A stretch of DNA of 13,465 nucleotides from Porphyromonadaceae bacterium UBA7042 (GCA_002494015.1 DLAR01000093.1:1-13465); one strand, 5' to 3'. Counted from the stretch's first letter, positions 1-7,081 are shown. A program made the numbers and translations. The notes: generated by a model not told the origin, from the sequence alone.

Positions 1-25
1 TTAGGTTAAATGAAAGAGCCGTGAT

Positions 26-104
26 CCACGGCAGCGGCAAAAGCTGTCGTGGGGCTATTTTTTCCTGACATGCAGCTGGATGCAGATGGCCGCCACCGAC
101 TAAG
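26..104 (-). pseudogene. Frameshifted copy of a phage tail-assembly-chaperone-like fragment
   Basis: This stretch is about 91% identical (6 substitutions, one 1-base gap) to 830-909, the central part of the minus-strand ORF at 740-955. Read on the minus strand it begins SVAAICIQLHVRKK and then hits TAG, because the T run on the plus strand is six bases long here and seven in the other copy. One frame over, the reading resumes with a QLLPLPW segment, so the break is a single-base deletion. Similarity stops at the same point upstream in both copies, so an already truncated fragment was duplicated. The phage assignment rests on resemblance of the RKKITPRQLLPLPWD stretch to C-terminal parts of Bacteroides prophage tail proteins, from memory only. 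The piece may continue beyond the left edge. Confidence 0.6.
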
Positions 105-145
105 AGGTCGTACATTTGTACGGTTAAATGTTATGGTTTAATTAC

Positions 146-153
146 TATATTTG
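146..153 (+). promoter_or_regulatory. Bacteroidota -7 element for the 33-residue ORF
   Basis: TATATTTG matches the TAnnTTTG consensus and lies 21 bases before the ATG at 175, leaving a leader of about 15 bases. No TTTG sits at the ideal -33 distance; the nearest, at 115-118, is 27 bases away. The same element and the same short leader ending in TTATTGT precede the related ORF at 561. Confidence 0.5.
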
Positions 154-174
154 TGAAATCAAACTGATTATTGT

Positions 175-276
175 ATGCTTAAATTCATTGTTACCTGTAT
201 ATGCGTTTTGCCCTTTATCATGGGGTTTATTGGCATTGTAGGATTATTCATTGATTATTTTTCGGATGACGATTAA
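175..276 (+). CDS. Small single-pass membrane protein, 33 residues
   Basis: The ATG at 175 opens a 33-codon frame beginning MLKFIVTCICVLPFIM. Almost all of residues 1-28 are hydrophobic and can form one membrane helix, and the tail is DYFSDDD. I do not recognise a family. Support for it being real comes from the TATATTTG element just upstream and from the parallel ORF at 561-743, which has the same promoter type, the same TTATTGT-like leader, one hydrophobic helix, the same acidic DDD end and the same 3' overlap with a minus-strand reading frame. The stop codon at 274-276 overlaps the minus-strand stop at 273-275. A very short hydrophobic peptide facing an antisense gene recalls type I toxin peptides, but nothing here proves that role. 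Confidence 0.4.
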   Translation: MLKFIVTCICVLPFIMGFIGIVGLFIDYFSDDD

Positions 277-449
277 ATGCTTATTTCGTCACCTAATCTG
301 CGGACTACTTCTTCAAATCGTTTCTGCCTTTCCTCAGATGCGCCAATACACAAAGATAACGATTTGACGCGACAGTTAAAAGGCTGTTTGTTTGCTTGTT
401 TACCCCTGTGTCCTGCTTTTGGTTTCGTTTGGTTGCGGATGTTTCGCAT
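273..449 (-). pseudogene. Third copy of the phage-like C-terminus fused to unrelated sequence
   Basis: A 58-codon minus-strand frame runs from ATG at 449 to TAA at 273. Its last third reads ASEERQKRFEEVVRRLGDE, clearly related to TAEERQKRFEEMVKTV at the end of the 740-955 ORF. The first two thirds (basic and Gln/Asn-rich, starting MRNIRNQTKPKAGHR) resemble nothing in that ORF: the ITPRQLLPLPWD portion is missing. The similarity on the plus strand covers roughly 305-340 against 752-787, plus the shared GGATGACGATTAA at the stop junction. I read it as a remnant left by duplication and partial replacement. Whether the 58-codon frame is translated is unknown. Confidence 0.4.
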
Positions 450-511
450 GAAACTTTAACCTGCGCGATAGGGAAATAGTATCGTTTTTTGCCATTTTTT
501 TACTTAAAAAG

Positions 512-541
512 TTTGTTTTCTTTTCTTATTTCTTATATTTG
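512..541 (+). promoter_or_regulatory. Promoter of the 60-residue membrane ORF
   Basis: TTTG at 512-515 and TATATTTG at 534-541 are separated by 18 bases, close to the 19-21 of the Bacteroidota consensus. Transcription would begin near 548, about 13 bases before the ATG at 561. This supports the 561 start over the in-frame ATG at 489, which lies upstream of the promoter. Confidence 0.6.
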
Positions 542-560
542 CGATATAAATATTATTGTT

Positions 561-743
561 ATGGCTCTGCTCGGTCACATATTAGGCATAATCATCGTAA
601 TTTATAGCATCCTTGTGGTTGTCGCGATGTTTCGTTACGCCCGGAAATTCGACCCGAGCGAGTCGCTGTTTGAAACAGAGATTACGTTCACAGACAAGAA
701 GAAAAGCGAATCGGAAAAAGAAACCAAGACGGATGACGATTAA
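561..743 (+). CDS. Small single-pass membrane protein with charged cytoplasmic tail, 60 residues
   Basis: The start at 561 (MALLGHILG) is chosen because the promoter lies at 512-541. Residues 3-23 form one hydrophobic helix (LLGHILGIIIVIYSILVVVA); a basic FRYARK turn follows, and then a charged, Lys/Glu-rich tail ending in KTDDD. By the positive-inside rule the tail should be cytoplasmic. No family is recognised. It parallels the 33-residue ORF at 175-276 in promoter, leader, topology, acidic end and 3' overlap, though the sequences beyond the shared end differ. Its stop (741-743) overlaps the stop of the minus-strand ORF (740-742), so the two transcripts would be antisense at their 3' ends. 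Being longer, with a clean promoter, it is the more convincing gene of the pair. Confidence 0.55.
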   Translation: MALLGHILGIIIVIYSILVVVAMFRYARKFDPSESLFETEITFTDKKKSESEKETKTDDD

Positions 744-955
744 ACCGTCTTCACCATTTCCTCGAAACGTTTCTGCCTTTCCTCGGCGGTGAGCTGCGGG
801 GCGTTGTTTCGCGGATTGACATCTTTATCCCACGGCAGCGGCAAAAGCTGTCGTGGGGTTATTTTTTTCCTGACATGCGGCTGGATGTTGATGGCCGCCA
901 CCGATTGAGTTTTTTGTATGCACGGATAAGGTTTAAAACGTACTCTAAGGAGCAA
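740..955 (-). pseudogene. Phage tail-assembly-chaperone-like protein, C-terminal fragment (71 codons)
   Basis: The conserved part starts at SVAAINIQPHVRKKI, continues TPRQLLPLPWDKD and ends LTAEERQKRFEEMVKTV. This looks like the C-terminal half of the small protein encoded between the major tail protein and tape-measure genes of Bacteroides prophages; that is recalled resemblance, not a search result. No other tail gene lies nearby, and similarity to the second copy begins only at SVAA (about 909). The first 17 residues are therefore probably recruited sequence, and the gene is probably a truncated remnant, although the frame is intact and could be expressed. It lies downstream of ychF on the same strand, behind a hairpin. 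An alternative is a domesticated small gene. Confidence 0.45.
830..909. repeat. 80-base direct repeat, second copy (first at 26-104)
   Basis: The shared block begins CCACGGCAGCGGCAAAAG and ends at CCGAyTrAG. The two copies lie 804 bases apart in the same orientation and differ at six positions plus one base in a T run. The block is coding here (inside 740-955) and frameshifted in the first copy. An additional short repeat links 305-340 with 752-787. Confidence 0.85.
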
Positions 956-969
956 AGCGCAAACTCAAC

Positions 970-1011
970 GGGGTCGCCTCAGACTGTATAAATACAGGTT
1001 AAGGCGACCCC
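970..1011 (-). terminator. Hairpin downstream of ychF
   Basis: A 10-base perfect stem (GGGGTCGCCT at 970-979, AGGCGACCCC at 1002-1011) encloses a second stem, CTGTA/TACAG, with a TAAA loop (984-997). It lies 22 bases past the ychF stop. The sequence after it in the ychF direction is not a clean T run (GTTGAGTTT), so termination is likely but not certain. It could also be a 3'-end stabilising structure. Confidence 0.6.
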
Positions 1012-1033
1012 GACAATATTGTGAGTGTTTCTT

Positions 1034-2137
1034 TTACACGTTGAACAGGAAATGCATGATGTCGCCGTCCTGAGCAACATAGTTTTTCCCTTCGATTGCC
1101 ATCTTGCCGGCATCACGCACCGCGCTCTCGCTTCCAAGCGTCACATAGTCGTCATACTTGATAACCTCGGCACGGATAAAGCCCTTTTCAAAATCGGTGT
1201 GGATAATCCCGGCACACTGCGGTGCCTTGCTGCCACGGATAAAAGTCCATGCGCGCACCTCATCGGGGCCGGCGGTAAAGAATGTCTGAAGGTTCAACAA
1301 CGCGTATGCCGCACGGATAAGCCGTGAAACTCCCGATTCTTCAAGGCCGATTTCATTCAGGAACTCCTGACGTTCTTCCCAAGTGTCAAGCTCGGCAATC
1401 TCGCTCTCGGTCTGCGCAGCCACAATCATCAGCTCTGCATTTTCACCTTGGATAGATTCTCTCACTGCCTCGACATAGGCATTCCCACTGACGGCCGAGG
1501 CATCATCGACATTGCACACATATAATACCGGCTTGGATGTCAGAAGGAATAGTTCGCGTGCAAATTTTTCCTCATCGGGGGTGTCGAGAGTCACTGACCG
1601 AGCGGGTTTCCCTTCTATCAACGCATCATGAAATTTTTTAAGAACCTCATATTGCATCTTGGCAACCTTGTCACCTCCGGTCTGGGCCTGTTTCTGCGTG
1701 CGCGCCATGCGGTTTTCTACAGTTTCAAGGTCTTTTAACTGAAGTTCATAGTCAATTATTTCCTTATCGCGCACAGGATCCACCGTGCCATCGACATGCG
1801 TGATGTTGTCATCGTCAAAACAACGAAGGACATGAAGGATGGCATCGGTCTCGCGGATATTGGCCAAAAACTTGTTACCGAGTCCCTCGCCTTTGCTCGC
1901 ACCTTTGACCAAACCGGCAATATCGACGATTTCAACCGTAGCGGGAACGACACTGCGCGGTTCACACATCTCGACGAGCTTGTTTAACCGCTCGTCGGGC
2001 ACGGTGATTACACCTACATTGGGTTCGATTGTACAGAATGGAAAGTTGGCCGACTGAGCCTTCGCGTTTGACAAGCAATTGAAAAGAGTCGACTTGCCCA
2101 CATTGGGCAGTCCGACAATACCGCACTGTAATGCCAT
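1034..2137 (-). CDS. ychF: Redox-regulated ribosome-associated ATPase YchF (OBG family)
   Basis: This is a full-length YchF/Ola1 homologue of 367 residues, close to the usual 363. The family binds ribosomes and, unusually for OBG-type GTPases, prefers ATP. The P-loop GLPNVGKS is at residues 9-16, the switch/G3 motif DIAGLVKGASKGEGLG at 72-87, and the nucleotide-base motif appears as NVDD at 209-212, the degenerate G4 expected in this family. A coiled region follows G3 (about 128-165). The C-terminal TGS domain runs from about 281 to 366 (FFTAGPDEVRAWTF, then HTDFEKGFIRAEV and QDGDIMHFLF). Start and end both match the family. It is transcribed alone from a strong promoter at 2181-2212, divergent from the secreted-protein gene, and ends before a hairpin. 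Certain as to family; its physiological role is modulation of translation or stress response. Confidence 0.97.
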   Translation of the reverse strand: MALQCGIVGLPNVGKSTLFNCLSNAKAQSANFPFCTIEPNVGVITVPDERLNKLVEMCEPRSVVPATVEIVDIAGLVKGASKGEGLGNKFLANIRETDAILHVLRCFDDDNITHVDGTVDPVRDKEIIDYELQLKDLETVENRMARTQKQAQTGGDKVAKMQYEVLKKFHDALIEGKPARSVTLDTPDEEKFARELFLLTSKPVLYVCNVDDASAVSGNAYVEAVRESIQGENAELMIVAAQTESEIAELDTWEERQEFLNEIGLEESGVSRLIRAAYALLNLQTFFTAGPDEVRAWTFIRGSKAPQCAGIIHTDFEKGFIRAEVIKYDDYVTLGSESAVRDAGKMAIEGKNYVAQDGDIMHFLFNV

Positions 2138-2175
2138 CTAAAATTATGATTGTAGATTATTAAGTTCTGAAATTT

Positions 2176-2221
2176 TAATGCAAAGGTACGGTTTTTAATG
2201 CAATAAAACAAAACTAATGCA
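2176..2221. repeat. Three TAATGCA repeats at 20- and 19-base spacing over the ychF promoter
   Basis: TAATGCA occurs at 2176-2182, 2196-2202 and 2215-2221. On the minus strand the first two extend to TGCATTAAAA. They sit on the same face of the helix roughly every two turns; one touches the -7 element, one lies in the spacer and one is just upstream of -33. This could be an operator set or chance in AT-rich DNA. Confidence 0.45.
2181..2212 (-). promoter_or_regulatory. Promoter of ychF
   Basis: On the minus strand TTTG (2212-2209), 20 bases, then TACCTTTG (2188-2181) is an exact Bacteroidota primary-sigma promoter. Transcription should start near 2174, about 37 bases before the ATG. The elements overlap a set of TGCATTA repeats described separately. 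Confidence 0.8.
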
Positions 2222-2292
2222 TTTTGCACCGCACAAACTCCAATTAATGTTAAACAATCCCGACCTGTCTTATTTCTACTACAAATTTGTCG

Positions 2293-2300
2293 TATCTTTG
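2293..2300 (+). promoter_or_regulatory. -7 element for the secreted protein gene
   Basis: TATCTTTG fits TAnnTTTG; the -33 region about 20 bases upstream is only a weak match. Transcription would start near 2307, giving a leader of about 90 bases before the ATG at 2400. This argues against translation from the earlier in-frame ATG at 2217. Confidence 0.6.
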
Positions 2301-2399
2301 CAAGGATTATACCCTCCCCACTTTCTCCACTTCACACCCCGGTCAGACTCAGTGCTGACGATTTATATTAATTTATCTAAACCAATTATAAATTACAGT

Positions 2400-4604
2400 A
2401 TGCAAAAATTTCTACTCACCACACTCTGTCTTTCAGCAGCATTGACAATAGGGGCGACGGCACCTGTGTTCAACAAAGCTATCAAGCCGATACAGGCACA
2501 GAAAGCCGGTGTATCCCTCTTTGAAAGTTTTGAAAACGCCGAGCTGCCCGATTTCTCCTCGGTAGAATCCCAGACATGGCTCCCCGAAAACTGGACAAGA
2601 GAATCGAAAACCCAGCCGGAACCCTCCACAATATACAAATGGTTCCGTTACGCACAAGCCTCTACCTATTATCCGGCACCATCTGACGGCAGCAATTTCA
2701 TGATGTTGCTCCCGATTGGAAAAACAGAGCAGGACGAATGGCTCATTTCCCCTTCAGTAAAAATCCAAGAAGGAGACATCCTGTCATTCCACGCACTGCT
2801 TTCACCACTCTATTTCTTCAAGACAGGACGCGAATATCAGGATGAAAACAATGGCTACGAGTGGATTGAACAGGTTATCCGCCAGCGTTTCCGCGTTATG
2901 GTCAAGGAAGGTGACAACGACTGGATTGTTCTCCATGACTTTGCCGAAGCCCTCATGGGTAAAACCGTAAAAGAAATTACCGAACTTGAGGAAGAAATGT
3001 CGGCTGCCTTAAAAGAGTACTCATTCCCTCTTGACGATTATGCCGGCAAAGAAATCCGCATCGGTTTCCAGTACCTCGGGTCAGAAGGAAACTCCATGTT
3101 CCTTGACGAGGTGCGCATTGGACTGCCCGAAATGACCGCCTCCTATATCCCCAACTTCTGCACCCAGTACTATGGCACAGTCCGCAACGCGCTCCCGCAA
3201 GCCGCTCCCGAGCCGATTGCCCTCATGCCTCCCTTCGCCCCGCTGTACTGGATGAACCTCTCTGACTATGTCGAGGACGCATCCAATACTTGGACCTATG
3301 CCAACCCCGAAGGTGAAGATACCTTGACCACTGACGAATACGATCTGATGGATGTCTACTACTCGCCTCGTTATAACGAGGAAGGAATTTTTGTCTCCCG
3401 CGAAAACTGGTATAACAACCCCACGTTGACCGCAGTGGCTCCCGGATATGCCGAGACCTCGTTCACCGCTCCCGGAAAATTTCAAGTCGGCGGCCGTGGC
3501 GAGACACAAGTGAGCGGCGAAACCATGCAATTCGGCTTGATGCCACTTAGCCCCGCTCAATACGGTCTGAATTTCGCATCTCTTTTAAGAGAAGATGCTC
3601 TCGGTACTTTCCCGATTTTCGGATACGGGGCCGGAACTGATAAGTTCTGGACTGATTATACCTATGGCGGTCAGGAAGAAGAAGGAGAATACGCTCATCT
3701 TACCGCGATTATGAACTTCCTGTATCCAGCAGCCGCTCCCCTTGTTGTCTCCGGCGGATGGGTCAATGCATACGGTCAGGTAAGTCCCGATGCTGAATTC
3801 ACCTATGAAATCTACCCCATGATTGAATTGGATGGCGGTTATGCCCCGGCTGACAAGCCTTTGGCTTCCGCTACATGCAAGGGTGAGGATTTCTTGATAT
3901 ATGACGAAGGTATACTTTCCTATTTTACCATCCCGTTCACATTCTCAACCCCTGTCCTGATTGACGAAACTTATCCCTCCTACATCGTAAAACTGTCAGG
4001 TTTCCGTTCGCCCGAGGTTACATATTTTGCCCCCATGCAGACATGGGAACCGGCAATGCTCGGCTTAGGATATCTTGAAAAAGAAATCAGCTTCAACGGA
4101 GGTGTCGGCACATCACTCTCGTCAATATCGAATATCGCCAATGAACATGGCGACATGATGGGTGCCTTCGCCTTGAACCTCGACGGATGTTATCCTTGGT
4201 TGAAAAGCGCCACCGAAGAAATCGACCTTGGTGCCGGCACAACAGCCGACATCAATCTGGAGAGCTACTATGACGCCGAACAGCTCACTGTTGAATGCTC
4301 GTCATGGATTAACGCAACAGTAAGCGGCAAAGGCAACAAATGCAAGCTCAGCGTGAGCGCAGCCGAGTATGACAGCGACATCCGTGCCGGATTCGTCAAA
4401 GTATCCGCTCCGGGCGTAAGCAAGGAATTCACTGTCGTGCAGAAAAAATCAGGTATCGAAGACATCATAACTGACAACGGTAACGCCACCGTAGTTGCCG
4501 TCTATACCCTCTCCGGCGCGCAGGTTTCAACCGACAACCTTGCCCCCGGCATCTACATCGCCCGTTACAGCGACGGCTCAGCCCGCAAGCTGTATGTGAA
4601 ATAA
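2400..4604 (+). CDS. Secreted protein with choice-of-anchor-J-like domain, BACON-like domain and C-terminal secretion tail
   Basis: From ATG 2400 the product is 734 residues. The start is chosen because it opens on a signal peptide (MQKFLLTTLCLSAALTIGA) and lies downstream of the -7 element at 2293. Residues about 38-215 (LFESFENAELPDF, WLPENWTRES, then WLISPSVKIQEGD and FLDEVRIG) look like a cleaved-adhesin/choice-of-anchor-J beta-jelly-roll. The middle, about 220-590, is Tyr/Pro-rich and I cannot assign it. Residues about 598-683 (CSSWINATVSG, LSVSAAEYDSD, EFTVVQKKSG) resemble a BACON domain. The last 50 residues (VVAVYTLSGAQV, LAPGIYIARYSDG, KLYVK) match the short C-terminal domain common on exported Bacteroidota proteins, type IX secretion-like. 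It is likely exported and perhaps cell-surface or matrix-associated. No enzyme motif is visible. It is monocistronic, ending at a strong terminator. Confidence 0.85.
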   Translation: MQKFLLTTLCLSAALTIGATAPVFNKAIKPIQAQKAGVSLFESFENAELPDFSSVESQTWLPENWTRESKTQPEPSTIYKWFRYAQASTYYPAPSDGSNFMMLLPIGKTEQDEWLISPSVKIQEGDILSFHALLSPLYFFKTGREYQDENNGYEWIEQVIRQRFRVMVKEGDNDWIVLHDFAEALMGKTVKEITELEEEMSAALKEYSFPLDDYAGKEIRIGFQYLGSEGNSMFLDEVRIGLPEMTASYIPNFCTQYYGTVRNALPQAAPEPIALMPPFAPLYWMNLSDYVEDASNTWTYANPEGEDTLTTDEYDLMDVYYSPRYNEEGIFVSRENWYNNPTLTAVAPGYAETSFTAPGKFQVGGRGETQVSGETMQFGLMPLSPAQYGLNFASLLREDALGTFPIFGYGAGTDKFWTDYTYGGQEEEGEYAHLTAIMNFLYPAAAPLVVSGGWVNAYGQVSPDAEFTYEIYPMIELDGGYAPADKPLASATCKGEDFLIYDEGILSYFTIPFTFSTPVLIDETYPSYIVKLSGFRSPEVTYFAPMQTWEPAMLGLGYLEKEISFNGGVGTSLSSISNIANEHGDMMGAFALNLDGCYPWLKSATEEIDLGAGTTADINLESYYDAEQLTVECSSWINATVSGKGNKCKLSVSAAEYDSDIRAGFVKVSAPGVSKEFTVVQKKSGIEDIITDNGNATVVAVYTLSGAQVSTDNLAPGIYIARYSDGSARKLYVK

Positions 4605-4622
4605 CAACCTTACCGGGTAAAT

Positions 4623-4669
4623 AACAAGAGACAAAGAGAAGGGTTGCCTTCTCTCTGTCTCTTGTTTTT
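4623..4669 (+). terminator. Strong intrinsic terminator after the secreted protein gene
   Basis: A 19-base stem with one mismatch (4623-4641 against 4648-4666, loop GGTTGC) is followed by further T residues. It lies between two convergent genes and could also end transcription of the SDR gene coming from the other side. Confidence 0.9.
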
Positions 4670-4694
4670 ATAAGCAGGCCAACGCCCTCTTACA

Positions 4695-5546
4695 TTACTC
4701 AGGATAGATCATGCATCGTGTCATGCCGCCGTCAACAGGGATATTGACACCGTTGACAAAGTCATTGTCAGGATGACACAGAAAACGGCAAAGCCGGGCG
4801 ACATCTCCGGGACGCCCAACGCGCCGCGACGGATGACACGCGTGGTCCACAGAACGCAACGAATCATAATCTTTGACTTCAATCCATCCGGGCGAAATGG
4901 CGTTGACGGTTATATGCAGCGGAGCAAGCGACATCATCAGGGAGTGGGTCAGCGACGCGACAGCGCCTTTCGTTGCCGAGTAAGCCTCAGTACCGGCCTC
5001 GCTCATCATGCAGCGGGTCGAGCAGATGTTGACAATCCGTCCACCAAAGGGATTGGGCGCCGACATCGACTGACGGTGACGCACAAGGAAACGGGCTGTC
5101 AGCATGACGGGGCGCAGATTAGTGTCAATCACGCGCTGCCACGCATCGATTTCAAGCAATGGCAGCGGCTTGAAATCCCCTATCCCGACATTGTTAACGA
5201 TAACGTCAATATCGTCCCATGCCACGGCGACATCGGCAAGGCTGCGTTCCAAGGCTGCACTGTCAGTGACATCAAGAGGGTAGAATCTCGCGCCACAATC
5301 CTGCGCGAGGGCAGTCCCGGCCTTGGAATTTATGTCACAAAAAGCCACTCGGCAGTCAATCTCGCGGAACGACTTCACAATCTCACGCCCGATTCCACAG
5401 GCGCCTCCGGTAACATACACCCTCAGCCGGGGATATTTCACTATCAGTTCTCCTTCACGCCGCTGCGGTGCAGGGCGCGGTGAACGGCGGACGAGCTTCC
5501 CGGAGCGGTATTCTTCCATTTTGTTTTCAAGATAATTATCAGCCAT
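4695..5546 (-). CDS. Short-chain dehydrogenase/reductase (SDR), substrate unknown
   Basis: This is a classical SDR of 283 residues when started at 5546 (MADNYLENKMEEYR). Seen in the sequence: the dinucleotide-binding TGGACGIG at residues 46-53, NNVG at 118-121 in place of the usual NNAG, and a catalytic set of Asn143, Ser176 (NICST), Tyr189 and Lys193 (YSATK). The SPGWI stretch and the C-terminal VNGVNIPVDGG are typical. A basic 40-residue extension precedes the Rossmann fold, longer than in most classical SDRs. An aspartate after beta-strand 2 (FCDIN) suggests preference for NAD(H). The longer frame reaches 5585 but would begin upstream of the promoter at 5567-5574, so I reject it. The gene is convergent with the secreted protein gene and divergent from the TPR/PD40 gene. 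The reaction is an NAD(P)-dependent oxidoreduction; neighbours give no clue to the substrate. Confidence 0.9.
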   Translation of the reverse strand: MADNYLENKMEEYRSGKLVRRSPRPAPQRREGELIVKYPRLRVYVTGGACGIGREIVKSFREIDCRVAFCDINSKAGTALAQDCGARFYPLDVTDSAALERSLADVAVAWDDIDVIVNNVGIGDFKPLPLLEIDAWQRVIDTNLRPVMLTARFLVRHRQSMSAPNPFGGRIVNICSTRCMMSEAGTEAYSATKGAVASLTHSLMMSLAPLHITVNAISPGWIEVKDYDSLRSVDHACHPSRRVGRPGDVARLCRFLCHPDNDFVNGVNIPVDGGMTRCMIYPE

Positions 5547-5566
5547 ATCAAGATAAAATTTTTCCG

Positions 5567-5574
5567 CAAAATTA
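5567..5574 (-). promoter_or_regulatory. -7 element for the SDR gene
   Basis: TAATTTTG on the minus strand matches TAnnTTTG and lies about 20 bases upstream of the ATG at 5546. The -33 region is a poor match. It decides the start codon in favour of 5546. Confidence 0.55.
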
Positions 5575-5616
5575 CCTTTTTTCACCGTAATTACAGAAAA
5601 TCTGAAGAATAAACAG

Positions 5617-5624
5617 TATCTTTG
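5617..5624 (+). promoter_or_regulatory. -7 element for the TPR/PD40-floA genes
   Basis: TATCTTTG lies 20 bases before the ATG at 5645, giving a leader of about 14 bases. No clear TTTG is found at -33. It is divergent from the SDR promoter, 43 bases away. Confidence 0.6.
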
Positions 5625-5644
5625 TAGAAATAAATTGACACTAT

Positions 5645-7081
5645 ATGAGAATCCTATCTCGCCTGATAATATCTTTGACGGCCATGATGTGTGCCGTCAC
5701 GATGGCAGCACAGATTTCGACCGACGAAGTCAATGCCGCGGTCTCGGCGGCCCGTGAGGCTCCCAAAAACCAAGGTCTCAACCTCGCTGCCGGGAATGCC
5801 TTGAAAAAAGCGGGGCGTTATCGCGAGGCCATCCCTTTCTATCTCAAGGGAAACCATACCGCCAATCTCGGTCTCGCCGAGGTATATTTCAACCTGTATG
5901 ACTATGACCGCGCACAGGAATATCTCGACAAATATCTTGCCAAGCGGTCCAAAGCCGAGGCTGCCGCCGACAACAGTTACATCCCAACGGGCGCTAACGA
6001 GCCTATGGACTGGACCGACTATCTTGCCGGGCGCATCCTGCTGGGCCGGTCAATGCTTGACCGCGTGGAAAAAGTCAAAATTATCGACAGTATCAACGTC
6101 CCTTACAACGACTTTTACCGTTTCATCAAGCTCGCGGGCCCCGTGGGAAGCATACAGTCTGGAGAACTGATTGAAAAAATCATTAAAGAACAATGGCTCG
6201 CCGACAATGGTATAGACCTATTCAGCGATGCCGCCTACGTCAGCGAGAGCGGTGACGATGTGATATGGGTCGGATCCGATGCCGACGGGGAGAAGTCGAC
6301 CATGTTTGAATCGGTGAAACTCGTCGACGGAAACTGGGACAAACCGGTCCAACTCTTTGATTACTCATCAATTTTTGGAGAAAGTTCCGGCTCATGGATT
6401 GATTTCCCATTTCTCATGAGCGACGGTGTGACCCTTTATTTCGCAGCTGACGGCGACAACTCCCTCGGCGGTCTCGACATTTTCATCTCCCGGCGCGACG
6501 AGGACGGTTTCCTTCAGCCGTCCAACATCGGGATGCCCTACAACTCCCCTGCCAATGACTACCTCTATGCCATTGACGAGGTGACCGGAACGGGATGGTG
6601 GGTCACTGACCGAAACGGCCTGCCCGACTCGGTAACCATCTACACCTTCATCCCCCAAGACCTGCGCATCAACTATCCGGTCGATACCGAAAATCTTGTC
6701 GACTTTGCCCGCGTGTCATCGATAAAAGACACTTGGGAGCCTGACGACGATTTCAGCGACATCTGCAGCCGCATAGCCGCGATAGGGGAAAACAAACGCA
6801 ATATAGGAAAGGACGAATTTGAATTTGCAATGCCCGGCGGCAAGATTTATACATCGCTTGACGACTTTGCCCGGCGGCAAGGGCGCGAAGCTATGGAACG
6901 CTATCTTGATGCGCGGAAAAAATATAACGGCAACCGTACTCGCCTCGCAGACCTTCGTCAGTCCTACCGTGACGGCGACACAGCCGTTGCATCTGAGATA
7001 AAATCGCTTGAGTCACAGCTTGAAAGCGACCGCCGGGAACTGCGCCGACTGTCCAACGAGGTAGTCAAAATGGAGCAATAA
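5645..7081 (+). CDS. Exported TPR-like / PD40 beta-propeller-repeat protein
   Basis: The product is 478 residues. Residues 1-22 form a signal peptide ending MAAQ. Residues about 28-105 are helical and TPR-like (AGNALKKAGRYREAIPFYLK, then LGLAEVYFNLYDYDRAQEYL). Residues about 200-320 carry WD40-like/PD40 repeats, most clearly FPFLMSDGVTLYFAADGDN followed by GGLDIFISRR at about 254-285. The last 55 residues are charged and probably coiled-coil. TPR plus PD40 exported proteins are common in Bacteroidota, often with an OmpA-like C-terminal domain; that domain is absent here. It probably works in the periplasm or at the envelope as a binding or scaffold protein. It lies 60 bases upstream of floA in the same direction with no terminator between, so the two are likely cotranscribed. 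The exact function is unknown. Confidence 0.85.
   Translation: MRILSRLIISLTAMMCAVTMAAQISTDEVNAAVSAAREAPKNQGLNLAAGNALKKAGRYREAIPFYLKGNHTANLGLAEVYFNLYDYDRAQEYLDKYLAKRSKAEAAADNSYIPTGANEPMDWTDYLAGRILLGRSMLDRVEKVKIIDSINVPYNDFYRFIKLAGPVGSIQSGELIEKIIKEQWLADNGIDLFSDAAYVSESGDDVIWVGSDADGEKSTMFESVKLVDGNWDKPVQLFDYSSIFGESSGSWIDFPFLMSDGVTLYFAADGDNSLGGLDIFISRRDEDGFLQPSNIGMPYNSPANDYLYAIDEVTGTGWWVTDRNGLPDSVTIYTFIPQDLRINYPVDTENLVDFARVSSIKDTWEPDDDFSDICSRIAAIGENKRNIGKDEFEFAMPGGKIYTSLDDFARRQGREAMERYLDARKKYNGNRTRLADLRQSYRDGDTAVASEIKSLESQLESDRRELRRLSNEVVKMEQ

Noticed and set aside
277..459. Plus-strand 60-codon frame after the first small membrane ORF
   Set aside because: It is antisense to the phage-like C-terminal remnant, lacks a promoter and shows no protein-like features.
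1013..1022. ACAATATTGT palindrome next to the ychF hairpin
   Set aside because: A 10-base AT-rich palindrome is expected by chance and lies at the 3' side of the gene with no promoter.
2217..2399. 61-codon N-terminal extension of the secreted protein
   Set aside because: It would begin upstream of the -7 element at 2293-2300 and would place the signal peptide in the interior; the start at 2400 is better.
3081..3560. Long minus-strand open frame (159 codons) inside the secreted protein gene
   Set aside because: It is antisense to a well-supported gene, with no family resemblance or promoter.
5547..5585. 13-codon N-terminal extension of the SDR
   Set aside because: It begins upstream of the TAATTTTG promoter element at 5567-5574, so it would not be in the transcript.
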